A stretch of DNA of 64,000 nucleotides from Fragilaria radians (lineage: Eukaryota > Bacillariophyta > Fragilariophyceae > Fragilariales > Fragilariaceae). The notes below the pieces were generated by a model that made no database searches, was not told the DNA's origin, and saw only the letters and a program-made list of their open reading frames with translations. A program made the position numbers and the translations under genes. The first letter of the stretch is position 1, and the number at the start of each line of letters is the position of its first letter. The stretch lies in NCBI GenBank assembly GCA_900642245.1, contig CAAAJI010000002.1:313070-377069 (forward strand), in the 5' to 3' direction. Positions 1 to 12,129 of the stretch are shown piece after piece.

Positions 1-141
1 GTCGGAAATTTTGTCCAAAGTGGAAATTCGGTTTATTGAATACTCAATTTCGCAATGTGGTGTATTTTACTTTTACAACATGGGAACATTCAATCTGCAA
101 TACAAGATCTTTAACTACTTGCTCAAAGAGCACTGATAGAT

Positions 142-411
142 ACTAAAATTGATCTCATCTCACCTCTTTATGAGACCCAGACGCTTCTAAGCTCAAAGCA
201 GGTTTTAATAAGGTAACCTTGAATTGATTGATTGCTTGATTGAGGATATTTGAGCTACTTGGACTAGAATTCACATATCTATCTGCTTGGTTTATTTATT
301 CATTTGATCAGGTGGAGCTATGGAAATTCAAAAATCCGCCTCTTTTCTGTGAATTTTGATCTTTGTAGAAAAATTAAATCTGCGTTGCAAAGCAAGCGCC
401 AACTACTAGTC
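142..411. repeat. Diverged direct repeat, left copy (parts A and B joined)
   Basis: Part A (142-320) recurs at 644-822 with most bases shared, including a long identical block around 'ataaggtaaccttgaattg'. Part B (340-411) recurs at 1596-1668. In this copy A and B are about 20 bp apart. No coding potential is seen. It may be a non-autonomous element or the edge of an older duplication. Confidence 0.75.
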
Positions 412-643
412 TACACTACTAAAAAAGTTTCACCTTCCGATCTGGCCGGTGTTACCTCTTAACACTTGTGATGTTGTTTAGTACAGTAGTACTCGAGAAT
501 GTGATTGAGTACGAGTACAGAGGGGGGGCGACTAAAATCAATAAGGATAAAGCTAATTAAACTGATTTAAACATTGGGCCAGTGAAACCAAGCGTTATAA
601 ATGGACATATTCTAGAAGTAAACCAGAGATAAATTTCCACATT

Positions 644-822
644 ACTAAAATTGATCTCATCTCAACTCTTAATGAGATCCAGACTCTACCAAGCTCAACA
701 CAGCTTTCAATAAGGTAACCTTGAATTGATTGATTGCTTGATTGAGGATATTTGTTCCTCTTAGACTAGAATTCACAAAGCTGTCTGCTTGGTTTATTTA
801 TTCCTTTGACCAAGTTGAACTA
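644..822. repeat. Second copy of repeat part A
   Basis: This stretch matches 142-320 in the same orientation, with scattered substitutions and small indels. Its partner part B does not follow directly but lies about 770 bp further on. Confidence 0.75.
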
Positions 823-1595
823 TAACTTATTTAATCCTTACGGCTCAATTTCCTAGAGGATATTGCATAGTAAGCAAAAGTTGGTGAGACATCTCCATGA
901 AACATGTCTTAAAAACAGTAATAGTATGGCTCTAGAAAAACAAAGAAGCATGACATACCTTAAAAATTGAATCTACGTGGCTAAAATGCTGTGAGAAATT
1001 ATTTATGACTCAGGGTAAGAGGAAGAAAGGAAAAGGCAGCCATTCCGCTCCAAAATAATCAACAGTCAGCTGGATGCATTCAAAGAATGATGCGTAGAAG
1101 TCAAGTGATTGTACAAATATCTGGATACTTCTGCACACAAGTATCATTTGACAAGATTACGTGAGCGACAAAAATCAATAGGGATGTATCTAATTCAAAC
1201 TGCTCATTCATCCTATGCACATTCCATTAACTGATCAAGATAACCCGCATTGAGCAGTGTAACAATAAATCCATTCTATATTCATCCAGAACTATACTGG
1301 TGTGAAAGGCATTAATCAAATATATTTGATCCAATGAATCAATTATATTGTAGCATGTTTAGGACGACTGTTTATGTTAATCCTTAGGGGTGGCAATACT
1401 AAATCAATAGCATAATTTTCATAAACATTGATGTTGAATACATTTGAAGATACCAATATCATGCGAGGTCAAGTGGTAAAACTATATCATGTATTGAATC
1501 GCATGACCTGTTAACTCTATGTTCATAAAAGGCAATCATAATAATTGATGTCATAATTATTGTTTGAAATTTATGGATGGAAGTTGAAAAGTGAA
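823..1595. other. Spacer between the separated repeat parts; no gene seen
   Basis: No convincing reading frame, RNA or transposon motif was found here. Compared with the left copy (142-411), this stretch is either an insertion in the right copy or sequence deleted from the left one. Confidence 0.5.
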
Positions 1596-1668
1596 CTCTT
1601 CTCTGTGAATTTTGTTCTTTTGTAGAATAATCAAATCTGCGTAGCAAAGCAAGCACCAACTACTAGTA
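1596..1668. repeat. Second copy of repeat part B
   Basis: It matches 340-411 in the same orientation and includes the shared string 'gcaccaactactagt' with one difference. A short ORF on the minus strand across it looks fortuitous. Confidence 0.7.
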
Positions 1669-1844
1669 CTTTTTCTAAAAAAATTTGGATGCTTTGTGAT
1701 TTCCTTTATTTTAGCGTGTGTGGGGTGCTTGTTTCATAGAACTAGTTTAAATGCTTGAACCCCTGGATCATTTCACAGCACCTTTGCTCTTTGTAGGATT
1801 TAATGGACGACATTTGAATATCTAATTTTGACCTGCTGGAATTT

Positions 1845-2678
1845 TCAACTTGACGTATCAGGAGAAACACATGGTCCATCAAAGCCTTGAGCAGTCAATC
1901 CGCCATCGATTCCAAGAATCTGACCAGTAATGTAAGAGCTTGCTGGAAGGCATAAAAAAGTTATTGGTGCCGCAATTTCTTCAGCAGTGGCTAAACGATG
2001 CATAGGAGTCCAAGCCAATACTTTTTCGATTTGCTTGGGATTCTTTCGAATTGCCTCCTCCAACATGGGTGTCATTGTCATCCAAGGTGTGACTGCATTG
2101 ACTCGAATCTTACGACTAGCCCATTCGCATGCTAGTATTTTTGTAAACTGATTGATTGCCGCCTTCGTGAGGCCGTAGGCAGCTCCAGTACCTGAGCTTT
2201 GTGAGCCTGCAGCTGAAGATACATTGACGATTGAAGCTCCGTTCGGATCGAAAAGATCTGAAAAAAGACGGCATAAAAAATACGCGGAATCGATGTTGGT
2301 TCGACACATGGTGTAGTACTCCTCCTCCGTTTGTTCTAGAATATTTTTGCGCACATTCGTGCCAACGTTGTTTACCAGTCCGTTGATCGTCCGGAAGGAG
2401 GCCTTGGCTGTCTGTACTAGCGTTTCCCTCCCATCATGAGTTGACACATCACAGATTACATGAATGATTTGTTGATCTGGAAAACTATCATGTAGAACGC
2501 TAAGAAGGCCATCACATGATCCTCGGCTGCAAAAGAGTACTGACGACGCTCGATGGGAAAGAAGTTCCTTAACAGTTGCTAATCCGATACCCTTAGCACC
2601 ACCGGTCACCACAAAATTTTGACCTTCCAGTGACCATTGACTCTGACGTGATGTTGCCGACGCACCGAATGAATTCAT
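1845..2678 (-). CDS. Short-chain dehydrogenase/reductase, tropinone-reductase-like
   Basis: This is a single-exon gene of 277 residues, a normal length for a classical SDR. The Rossmann cofactor motif TGGAKGIG is at residues 25-32 and the NNVG motif at 103-106. The catalytic Ser lies in NVSSAAG (154-155) and the YxxxK pair is Tyr168/Lys172. The C-terminal GQILGIDGG element is typical of the family. The segment VNNVGTNVRK resembles plant tropinone reductases and their stress-related relatives, but sequence in this family does not predict the substrate. It is expected to be a soluble NAD(P)H-dependent oxidoreductase acting on a carbonyl or alcohol. No clear targeting peptide is seen: the first 15 residues are Ser/Gln-rich and polar. 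The ATG at 2678 gives the usual spacing to the cofactor motif. Confidence 0.9.
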   Translation of the reverse strand: MNSFGASATSRQSQWSLEGQNFVVTGGAKGIGLATVKELLSHRASSVLFCSRGSCDGLLSVLHDSFPDQQIIHVICDVSTHDGRETLVQTAKASFRTINGLVNNVGTNVRKNILEQTEEEYYTMCRTNIDSAYFLCRLFSDLFDPNGASIVNVSSAAGSQSSGTGAAYGLTKAAINQFTKILACEWASRKIRVNAVTPWMTMTPMLEEAIRKNPKQIEKVLAWTPMHRLATAEEIAAPITFLCLPASSYITGQILGIDGGLTAQGFDGPCVSPDTSS

Positions 2679-3778
2679 TTCAATATATCGACGGATTCAA
2701 TGAATGCGTCTCTTCTGTTTTTTTTTTAAATAATTACTGGACATTCATAGGTGTTCTCAAAGTCTACTAAGGAATTACATCCAATTTGCCTGCTAGTAAT
2801 AAAACTTGGAGAAACCCCAATCGACAAAAGAAGATATGATCAAATTTAGGCTATTCTTATAATTGGATCTTATATTCAAACATAGTATAGAGTTGGAATT
2901 TTTGTGGATTCCGGACGACTCTAGTATCACTGGGTCTCCCAACTTATCTTCATAAGCAAGGTAGGAATCACTGATAACATCCTGTTTATTCTAAAAGATC
3001 GTTTCACTGAAAAAGGTGGAAGTTATGAGATGTCAAACCTTGATAACAAGCGTTGGGGAAAAAGTAAATGCAGCAATGAGGAAACTCAACAGATAATATC
3101 GCAAGGGCAATATGGCAACTTGAAATCACGAAATTTCATCCAGGGGCCCACATGTGATTACAACTCTAGATAGTAGAGAAAATGGCTCCTACAAGTTAGA
3201 ATTTCAAGTTGTTTATTGCTGCGAAGTACAAGACAGTGGCAGTGACGCAAGAAGAACCGTCAGGTAATGAATATTGTAAGACTAATGATATCGTGACTCT
3301 GCCTCTCTAAGAATAAATTGAAAATATTAAGGTTATACATTGTTAATAATGGCTCAGATTATTCTAGCTCCAGCTTGAATGCTTGTTTGCCCAATATTTA
3401 TTCATCATTTTGAAATATTTCTAAAGAATTGAATTTTTAGTCTTCCACTGGAAACACTTCGTTTAGTGTCATTGGCCAATTAGCATGAGAACACAGTTCG
3501 TGACTCTTCGCGCTGGGTAAATTACCTATAACTCGTGTACAATGCGTGTAGAAGTTGTTCATGAAGATTTCCTATTACCCTACAATACAGACACTGAGAC
3601 ATTTCCTTGGTTTTCCTAAAACCTGAAGTAAGGGACATTCCTTGAGAACTGGTAATATAATAGTAAACGAAGGAATTCCCTACATTAACAGTGCTGTCAT
3701 CTCTGAAATCGCGAGGTAGAAAGAATTAATCTACAACTCAGAGACATTCATCTAAGCACACATTTAAGTCTGTACCTG
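2679..3778. other. Intergenic; upstream regions of two divergent genes
   Basis: The stretch lies between the SDR gene (-) and the two-exon gene (+), so it probably holds both promoters. No recognisable gene, repeat or motif was found. Confidence 0.6.
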
Positions 3779-5341
3779 ATGACTGACAAGGAGATCTTCC
3801 AGACAGGACTAGTCTCGAAATTTGCTCAACTGCTTGGAGTTCAAAGTCAAACTCCGGTACTTACAAATGGAATCAGCAGCAGAGAATGTTTCTCTTCGAC
3901 TTCTGAAAATTTTGCAGATTGTCTTTCTGATCAAGCTGAGTTCTCTGACGTTGTTTGTGCTATTCCGGCATTAGAAATGAAGTTAGATTCGAAGTCGAAG
4001 GATGATCTCCCAGGAGTTGCTGAGAGTTTTCATAAGGTTGCAGATAAGCCAGCAATGGCAGCCTCTGTGTTAGACGGTTCTGATACTGATATCGGAAGAG
4101 CATCATGTATTGAAAAAGAAGGAATTGCAACGTTGGGGGCACTCACGTCATGGACAAAGTCTACACTAGTTTATGCTCCACAGGCTATTTCTAAAAATGT
4201 GTCTACCTCATTTTCATCACTTGTAGCGTCGCGAGTACGGTCTTGGACACTATTACTTTTGCGACATTCTCTAACAACTGGAGATGCCACAAGTCGATCT
4301 AGACTTTTGAACATGCTGTCTTCAAAAATCGAAATTCATTCCGCAGCGACATCTTTCAAAACTCTTCCTCTTCCAGAATCAGCGAAATCTCACCTGAAAG
4401 AAGCTGACGTAATTCTCCCTCTCTTGTTTGAAGCTAATTTAAGTGTTTCGGTGCAAGGGAAGTGTGATTCAGTTCTTCTCAGAGCACCGGGAACGGTCGC
4501 AGGTGAGTAGAAAGGCACAATAATTCTCTTCGATTCACTATCATTGCGAAGCGATAGGGTGCTAACATCTCGCATGCTTAAAGGGGATTTTGCAACCGGT
4601 GATAGACCTGGCCTTACACGTGTCGACATACGGTTGGACACAAACTCTCTTCTAGAATCCATGGTAGAACAAGCTCGTATGATTGTCTTCAAAGCTGTTG
4701 CAAGAGCTACAGCTGTGAATACAGATTCTCTAGCGAAACCTATGAATAACATCTCCCAAAATCACTCCCAAAACGTCTCAAGTTTTAACAGTGTCTTGAA
4801 TCTTTCTGCCGATGCTGTTGCACAGTCCCCACAATTACAGAAGGCACGAACTTCAGCCCTAAGATTGAATAATGTCTTACATGGCAAGGCAACCACGGGG
4901 TCCATGGCTTCGTCTCTCTCTAAACTCCGGAAAAATCGCTCTATTCATTGGGAAAATAATCTAGATGTACCCAGGCCTATTTCCGATGAACCACCGGAGA
5001 AACGTCAACGGTTAGTTCAATCTCAAGCACGCTTGCGTAGTTTTCGCTCCTTTGGAAGACCACACGCTGGGGATGGAGGGCGCGAAGTCAAGAATGCAAC
5101 ATTCGGTGACTTCGGTCGCGTTCCTAATGGATCTATCTGGGGCCGCGATGGAAAAATGGCTCAACATCCCATTGTGGGAGGAGGTATCGCAGAATCTCGC
5201 CTATCGAATCTGGGAATCAATAATCAATCCTCGCAATCCAACCAGAATGCTACATTTGACCTCATTAACAAGCCGAAACAAATGAAGCGTACAGCTACGG
5301 CGTTGGAATCTTGGTTGCTGCAGAACGCCACACGTCGTTAA
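3779..5341 (+). CDS. Hypothetical protein, two exons, 493 residues
   Basis: Two open stretches in the same frame are joined by an intron at 4503-4583, giving exons 3779-4502 and 4584-5341. The donor is CAG|GTGAGT. The acceptor is TTAAAG, with a branch-like TGCTAAC at 4559-4565. The intron is 81 nt, a multiple of three, and holds an in-frame TAG, so retention would stop translation early. The product is Ser/Thr-rich with no family I recognise. Its middle part (about residues 140-340) looks folded, with a Trp/Leu-rich helix and a predicted beta/alpha segment around the splice junction. The C-terminal third is polar and basic (ending ALESWLLQNATRR) and probably disordered. No signal peptide or membrane segment is seen. 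It may be lineage-specific. The splice model is well supported; the function is unknown. Confidence 0.8.
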
Positions 5342-5979
5342 TGGTAATGAACAATATGGTGCTAAATAGCAGACAAAATCACCTAGATTTAAGCTTAGTT
5401 AAATCCAAGAAAGCGTAAATTAACTCTAATCTAAAATCTTGCAATTGTAACTAATCAGAGGTTGGATGATTCTTTTTGTACATCACGTTTTTTTTATTTA
5501 GCTTTCTGTATAAAGTCATTCTGATCTCATGATAAATGTAGTTTCATTTGTACAAATCTGCATAAAATGAATAGGCCATAGATGAACACTACCTTCCTGA
5601 GTGTATTAGTAAATCCGTAGTATAAGTGCCAATGCTAAAAGTTAAAACGTCGAAGCATAAACGGAGATCTCAGTGCACATCCTTCACAAATGGGATTTTG
5701 AATTTATATATAATGGCCATTAGGTTTCGCTAAATCAACTCAAGATTGCCAATGTGATAAACAATATTTTTTTGTGCAAATTGTGAGCCTGTAAATTAAC
5801 TTTCTAAATATATTCTTTCAAAAATCCTTCGTTCAAATTGTACTACAGTATTGACACCCATAGCATGCACGAAAGATATATTTGTAAAAATGACAAAAGA
5901 AATTCAATGGTACAGAGCTGATTCAAACCCTTTTGATCTTCATCATATCTCAGGTAAGGTTATGGATGAATTGTTTGTC
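5342..5979. other. Intergenic, AT-rich; no gene seen
   Basis: This is the 3' flank of the preceding gene. It has several T-rich and A-rich runs but no ORF that can be supported. Confidence 0.6.
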
Positions 5980-6160
5980 AAACGCAGCAGGCCATACAAG
6001 GTTTGGTGACAAGGTTGAAATCCAAGTACCAAAAGGAAAAATAATGTCATTGAATTGGGTAAGAAGAATGGAAAAAGTCTATGGGAAGATGCAATTAAGG
6101 CAGAACTTGAGCAAGCAGCAGATTAGTATTTATTGGACAATTTCACATCATATGGTTTTT
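5980..6160 (+). mobile_element. Ty1/copia reverse-transcriptase fragment (relic)
   Basis: Translated fragments in two frames read VEIQVPKG and then ELGKKNGKSLWEDAIKAE. This resembles the entry to the copia reverse transcriptase (a 'GxQxPKGIKxA...DKKNGNxLWxDAIKxE' pattern). A frame change and a TAG after EQAAD show it is dead. No flanking LTR could be recognised. Confidence 0.6.
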
Positions 6161-6999
6161 GCTTTTAAATATGTAGTTGTACTTCAGGCATGATGGTGAC
6201 GTACTTATAGAACTTACTTACTCACCCAAAGACTGCCGTAAGTCTTACTCACAGCTACAAGGATATTGGAACAGAAGTTTTGCCTAAGGGATGGTCTGAT
6301 AGCGATGGAGTATCATGCTATGGAGATATTGCAGGGTCTGGGTGTTCAATTAATTATTGCATTTGTTACAACGGTTGTAATTTTGATACACAAATGAGAT
6401 GTTAGCAATGCAGAATATTGCATCATATAGTCCTTCAACACTCTGCTTAGATGCTTTGTTGTGGCAAGATTAATCATGTGGGCGATTTCTGAATATGAAA
6501 CATTGTGCTCAAATTTTCGGTTGTGTGCTTCTATTTTCCATGATAATAAGAGAGACCGCAAAGGATTTGCCACAGAATGGATATTGAATTGTTTGAAATC
6601 AGTGGTTACGTAGCTCTTTATTCTTTTCTCATACCCACTAGAATTTTTCAGAAAAATCTTTAAAATTAAAATGGCACCTAGGTAGTGGCAAGCAATATAC
6701 AGGTCAAATTTCTTCTGTTTCTCATTTCCATTATCTACGCTTTACTGTCTGTAACTGAAGAAGTTTCTTGTCTTTGAACTTAGGTAAGTATATGGGAACA
6801 GAATATTCAATCGAACTGGGGATTGCAAACTATCAAGATCAGAATTTAAATTTCATGAAAGGTGCAATTGCTATGCACAATTTCGTAGATTTTCAAAAAT
6901 TGTGGCTATTTAGAATTGCGTCTGCTCAATCATTGATAGAGAAAAGTAGGTTCAAGGAAAATTCATCACTTTGCCACAGAAAGTGACTTTCATTGAAAA
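6161..6999. other. Relic-zone spacer; nothing recognised
   Basis: Only short ORFs without family resemblance are present on both strands. Confidence 0.5.
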
Positions 7000-7515
7000 A
7001 AAGAGCCTCCAGTATGTTGTATTAGAAAGAATTCCCCATACCCTTGTAATGACGTTGTCAGCATTCACTTGGTTCTTGTGTGAAGATGCAACTTCATGAA
7101 TACACTGTCTTCCTTTACTTGCACAACAACCAAATGTACTTCACAAGGGGAAACTTTATCAAAAATGTTGATTCCTCTTGTTAATCCCACCGTGTAATCC
7201 GCGTTTCCAGTCAGCTTGTGCTTCTTTGTGCCGCTTGTTTGCCCTCCAGTCGCTTCCAGGTCTAGAAAGATTTGCAGAGTTCCCTCAAATTCAGGGCGTA
7301 GTATGAAATCGCTGAGAATCCCGTTGAGGGTAAAAACGGGCATTGTTGATGGAAAGATTTGCCGACGTTCTCAAAGACTGTCTTAAATCAGTTCCTAAAT
7401 GAATAGTCTTGTCAATCACGTAGTCGGTCCACTCCGATACTTCGTATCGACTCCAGTGACTTTTGAATCCATAGGGTGTCAGCCTCAGAAGATGACTTTG
7501 ATTCTGACTCTTCAT
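7000..7515 (-). pseudogene. PD-(D/E)XK nuclease-like family, broken copy 1
   Basis: The minus strand, in at least two frames, reads an N-terminal part (7291-7515), then LTGNADYTVGLTRGI and CEVHLVVVQVKE (7065-7343), and finally a segment near 7005-7060 resembling VWGxLSN..W.FFFID. The order D, then a hydrophobic strand ending in a lysine, then VWG and W.FxFID resembles restriction-endonuclease-like domains found in some eukaryotic mobile or effector-type proteins. Copies 2 and 3 at 11.9-12.6 kb share the same words. The catalytic E of ExK is lost in this copy (VQVK). Frame changes make it a pseudogene. The nuclease assignment is an inference from the motif order. Confidence 0.45.
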
Positions 7516-7573
7516 CCTTCATGGCAAGCTTTGTATGTGAGATGGATAGTTTAGCAGCAATAAATCATTGCAT

Positions 7574-7596
7574 TATTGCAAAATATTGCAATATAT
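7574..7596. repeat. Near-palindromic 23-bp motif, flank of the hAT relic
   Basis: This motif (tattgcaa-aatattgcaatatat) matches 9193-9215 at 20 of 23 positions in direct orientation. Because it is nearly palindromic it also matches in inverted orientation. The two copies lie outside the two ends of the hAT coding relic, so they may be subterminal transposase-binding repeats. Target-site duplications could not be identified. Confidence 0.45.
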
Positions 7597-7638
7597 TGTC
7601 AATAGAAGGGGGCAGTTGAAAGGCTTCTCTTAGGTGTC

Positions 7639-9054
7639 TTATTTCTTGTCACACGATGTGTTCTGCATTGCTGGAGCAACATCAATAACACTCCAAAATT
7701 CTCTGTTCTTTTGTAAATACAACATAGCCTCAAATACAATGGGACTCATACTTTTACGTTGATTAGTCAAAGTTAAGCGTGCTAAACTAAATAGCCTCTC
7801 CACCACATTTGATGTGCTCAAAAGAAATTTTTAATCAACGTATTTTGTCTTTGGACCGCTCCATCATTCTTCTTCTTTTGAAATCAACTTTTCCATTAAA
7901 CTCATCTCTGACTTGGTATTTTCCTCAGTAACATCATTGGGAACATTCGACAGAAATGCAGACAATATTTTTGTTTCAGAACATGTCAAAGTTGATTCAA
8001 CCAGTGACATAATCTTAACAACTGCAGAGTCAAATTCAGCAGAATGGATGATTTGGGCATCAGTAGCAAGGCATTTTTTCATTGAAGGATACAATTCTAA
8101 AATGCTATCAAAGATATCACAGCTTTCATGAATAATTATGCCATTAGTCTGCAGTCTTTTTGTGATTGAAATTTGACAGGAACACAATAGATTCTTTTTA
8201 TCAAAGCGTTTGTGCTGCACTTGATAAAAATTCACCCATAACAGGCATGCACTTAATTTCATTTTCAATTCGAAAATACCGTTCACACATTTCACATGTG
8301 GATGACCAACATGTATCATTCTGCTTAACAGGCTTGAGGTCTGTTAACTTTTCAAGCTCTGAAAAGGTTTTTAAATGGCACAACTTTCCCATAACCACAT
8401 GCAAAATTTGAACAAGATCAACATAATGATCAAGATATTCATTTACTGCCAGGTTAAAAATATGACTCCGGCAACCAATTAAAGGAACCCCCAATTTTGT
8501 TGCTAGTAATTGATTAGTGCTGCAATTATTGCCTGTTAAGGATTTAATGTCTTCATTTGTTTATCATAATAAGACAATGTTGCATTTAAGTTTTTCACAT
8601 GCTCGTCTGCTCAAAACCCAACAGGATCATTTGTATTAATTTCCATTGGAGCCCATGAAAGCATTGTCTCTTTGGCCATTCCATTTTTCATATATACCGC
8701 CAAAAACTGCAACATAATGCATTGAGCCTTCTGTCCATCCATCCAGTGTACAACCCATTCAATCCACTTGTACACATCCACTTCTCAGGATGAATATGAT
8801 GGCTGAAAGTATGATGAAAAATTGGTGGGATTTGAATGGGCTAGAAGTTGCTGTAACTCCCTTTCAACATTTTTCCTGACACAAGATGTGAGATGATTTC
8901 TCAAGTTTGAAAATCCGCCATTCTTCTTTTGCCTCATCATATGTTTGCACTTCTTACATTTGTATGCAAATGATACAGTTGGTGCATGGAAATAATAATC
9001 AAAAACTTCTCGTGCTATTGCAGCAAGAAGAATTCGGGGAGCTGCTGAAGCCAT
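7639..9054 (-). pseudogene. hAT-family transposase, decayed
   Basis: The translation on the minus strand follows the hAT order across several frames. First comes a BED-type zinc finger near 8840-9000 (CKKCKH...NLRNHLTSC). Next is the RNase-H-like core with GVPLIGCRSHIFNLAVN and DTCWSSTCEM (8201-8494), and then a helical segment (7864-8200). Last is the C-terminal dimerisation domain (7639-7821: NVVERLFSLARLTLTNQR...NREFW). At least three frame changes and several stops are present, so it cannot encode an active enzyme. The almost full-length order indicates one decayed insertion rather than separate fragments. Confidence 0.8.
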
Positions 9055-9192
9055 TCCCTGTGTTTTTTTAGATCGGAGATTGGATTTTCAATGCCGCAGA
9101 ACCAACTGAACTCGCCCCATTCGCTATACGATTGAAAATATGTTCATAATGAACTATTTTTTGGAGAATGTAGTTAAATTCAATTAAATTAA

Positions 9193-9215
9193 TATTGCAA
9201 GATATCGCAATTTAT
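9193..9215. repeat. Second copy of the 23-bp motif flanking the hAT relic
   Basis: It matches 7574-7596 at 20 of 23 positions and lies about 140 bp upstream of the first codon of the transposase relic. Confidence 0.45.
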
Positions 9216-11859
9216 ATCGTATTCAAAATAAATCATTCCAATATTTACGGGTTAAAATTAAATATACATTCCAATTAATACATTTTTTCCAAGCCCTGGT
9301 TTAGCAGCGGTACACAAACGTGCAAGGCACTGTAGAGTACCATCAACCTCGATTTTCTCTCCATCGCAAATACTTCCTAGATCTTCCTGATCAATCCCAG
9401 CAAGTTCTTGACAAGCATTTTGTCGGTTATTCTGATGAAAGCAATGTATTTCTTGTGAGAGCAAGGGAAAAGTGTTACTAACTCGAATTGAGTCGGAGGA
9501 AACAAATAGGACTTAATAAAAAATAATGATTGTCACGTTAAAATAACTGTGTGAAGTAATCAAAAGCTTGTGCATCACAGCTCCTTCCTTACCCTTTTTA
9601 GAGGATATCTCGATTTTACAAGATATTGGGTTTGTGATTGATGTTGTTTAAACTGAGCAAACCATATCTGAAATATCGGAAAATGAGATTTCCAACAACA
9701 GCACAGGAATAAAGTTGGCTTGACTTTGTTGCACCATTGGAGGGTCTGTGGTGTCTGCGTTTTCAAGAAAAGCCGGACCACTTTTGAAAGAGTACTCAAG
9801 ACTGAGTCTCTCTGGTGGCCTGCGTTTTTCATCCCAGAAAAGAGGGAGTCATACCATCAATTTCCTGATGTTCGAAATGCTACCATGTTCTGCCGGAATT
9901 TTCATGGGTTCCTTACTTCTTTTTCAAGGTAAGATCTTTGACTTTCCTGTAGAAATATGGTGGAATGAGTGGCACGATGTAAAGGTTGATGCATTCAACT
10001 TTCCAGTTTCAATTCTAGAGTTTAACCTCCTTGGATGTCAATGCACGCTTACTATGCTACATGCCTTGTTTGTATCCAAACCAATATATGGGAAATTGTC
10101 CATCCGAATTTTTTAATGAGAGGCTTGAAAAATGTCAAGCATGCATTTTTTTCATCTACATGCCTAGAAGCACTACGGAATTCAACGGTGTTAAAGCAAA
10201 CTGTGCATTAATTGGACATCCAGGATGTATTGATAGTATTGCCTGTGTTTACATTAGTTGGGGTAACTGCCCTTACCAATATTACACCATGTACAAGGGT
10301 AAGGAGGTATATCCTACCATTTCATTTGAAGTCATTTGTACATCTTGAAAATTCATTCAATATGTCACAACATCCTGGAACCCAAAATGATAAACACATT
10401 GTTCAATTTGACACATCTGTTACAGATTTGCTAAATCTAATGTCTTTTTCGGGAACACAAATGTTTCTCCTGGATAATGCAAATGGAGAGAAGCAGAAAT
10501 TGACTGGTTCCTACTTGGTACCATTGTTGACCTTGTCTAATATTACCCGTCAAAACAGGCATTCCAGATAGCCCTCCCATGAAATAGGCAACAATGCTGG
10601 AATCAGTGAGAAAAGGTATTGAAAGCATTTCGAAAAGATAATATTGTTACCTTAAATTGTTCACTGAGATTAAGCAACAAGAAAGTCTTGAAGCAGCCTT
10701 TGTGACTTGATGTATTCTTCATAACTTGTTATTGGAACATCATGGCTTTGCTCTCTGAAGATCTTACAATTTTTCTGAACGGTATGAAAGATTCCCTGGA
10801 GTGTATACATTTGCTACATCTGATTTAGACACAGAGACAGATTTGTTCACAACTTGGGGTGTTGAAGAGACACCTGGTGTTGCTATGGATGAACTTGAAA
10901 GGCTTTAGTGCATCAATACAAAAAACAATTTGAGAAAGGTTGGGGAACTCCTTGGGAAGCTTTGTTAGCACATCACAACAAGAGCTTGCATAAGAACTAG
11001 AGCAGCTAATCCTAGTTTCCAAATAAAGAAAAGGAAGGCCATTTTACAAAACTCGGAACTTATCATAAATTGATTCAAATTTAATTTCAAAAATAATAGT
11101 TATTGAGATCTGTTTGTTGAATGACGCCTATAAAGCTTTACACAAACATTTCATATACTCTATAGTTAGTCACTCTTGGACCTAACCTGAACTGTGTCAT
11201 CAACGTTTTCAAGTCAGGGTTGGCTTTATTTTATTCCCTTGCACCTTTCTGGGTTTCTTCAGCCAAGTTATTTGATGAAGGTCCACTTTTTCGGACCAGC
11301 TTCACAAAACATTGTCCAGTGTCTTGCAACAAAGAATCCATATCCACCCGGCTTCCAATTGTTTGCAGAAGATGAAGCTTTGTGTTATTTGAAAGAAAAA
11401 GAAATCAGAGGACATTGATGTGTTAAGAATAAAATGGTGTTGTAGATAGCAGCAGTGTATAGAGTATTGGTTCATATAGGCAAATCCCCAGCAATTTCTT
11501 TCCCCTTGTTGGTAACTTTAGACATATAAAACTAAATGATTCTAATGATAGTTTGGTGTTTAATGTCATGGTCATTGAGTTCAACAAATCTTTGTTTGCA
11601 TCATTGAAATATTTCAACTTTGTTCTAAAAGTTATGGACAAGTTGACTGACTCTTTAAGGTAAAAGGTTAAAAAAAGAAAATTATATGGATATGTTAACT
11701 GTTAAAAAGTCCTGACACAACGCTGCATTGTCGTAAAATAAAAGCAAAGGCATGAACACAAGATTAAGAACTTGTTGTTGTCAGAAAGAGTGGCTGAGTG
11801 AGCGAAAGATTTAGTTTGAATAAAGAAAACACACATAATTCAAAGCCAAAGAGCATATA
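9216..11859. other. Relic-zone spacer; no supportable gene
   Basis: Several short ORFs occur on both strands. One at 10031-10348 (+) is Cys-rich but starts at TTG and has no recognised family. None shows splice sites linking it to a longer frame. I see no RNA gene or transposon domain. Confidence 0.5.
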
Positions 11860-12126
11860 CATTTGAAAGGGTGAATGTTGCACAAAGAGTTACCCATACA
11901 CGCCTGTTGACCTTGCCAACATCCACTCGGTTCTTGTGTAAAGATGCGACTTCAGAATACACTGCTGCTGCCAGTCCTCTTTGCTTTTGTCTTCCTTTAC
12001 TTGTACAACAACCAGATGAACTTCACAAGGAAAAACTTTACCTAAAATGTGTATTCCTCTTGCTAATCCAACCGTGTAATCCACTTTTCCAGTCAGCTTG
12101 AGCTGCTTGGTGCCGTTTGTTTGCAC
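11860..12126 (-). pseudogene. PD-(D/E)XK nuclease-like family, broken copy 2
   Basis: The minus strand reads TKQLKLTGKVDYTVGLARGI, then CEVHLVVVQVKE and LYTRTEWMLARSTGVYG. These match copy 1 (7000-7515) and copy 3 (12130-12580). The catalytic glutamate position is Q here. The N-terminal half is missing. It lies head to head with copy 3, and the two shared starts are only about 20-30 bp apart, forming an inverted repeat. Confidence 0.45.
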
Positions 12127-12129
12127 TAC

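Noticed and set aside
10031..10348. Cys-rich 105-codon ORF on the plus strand
   Set aside because: It starts at TTG, has no recognised family or splice partner, and overlaps other short frames in a relic zone.
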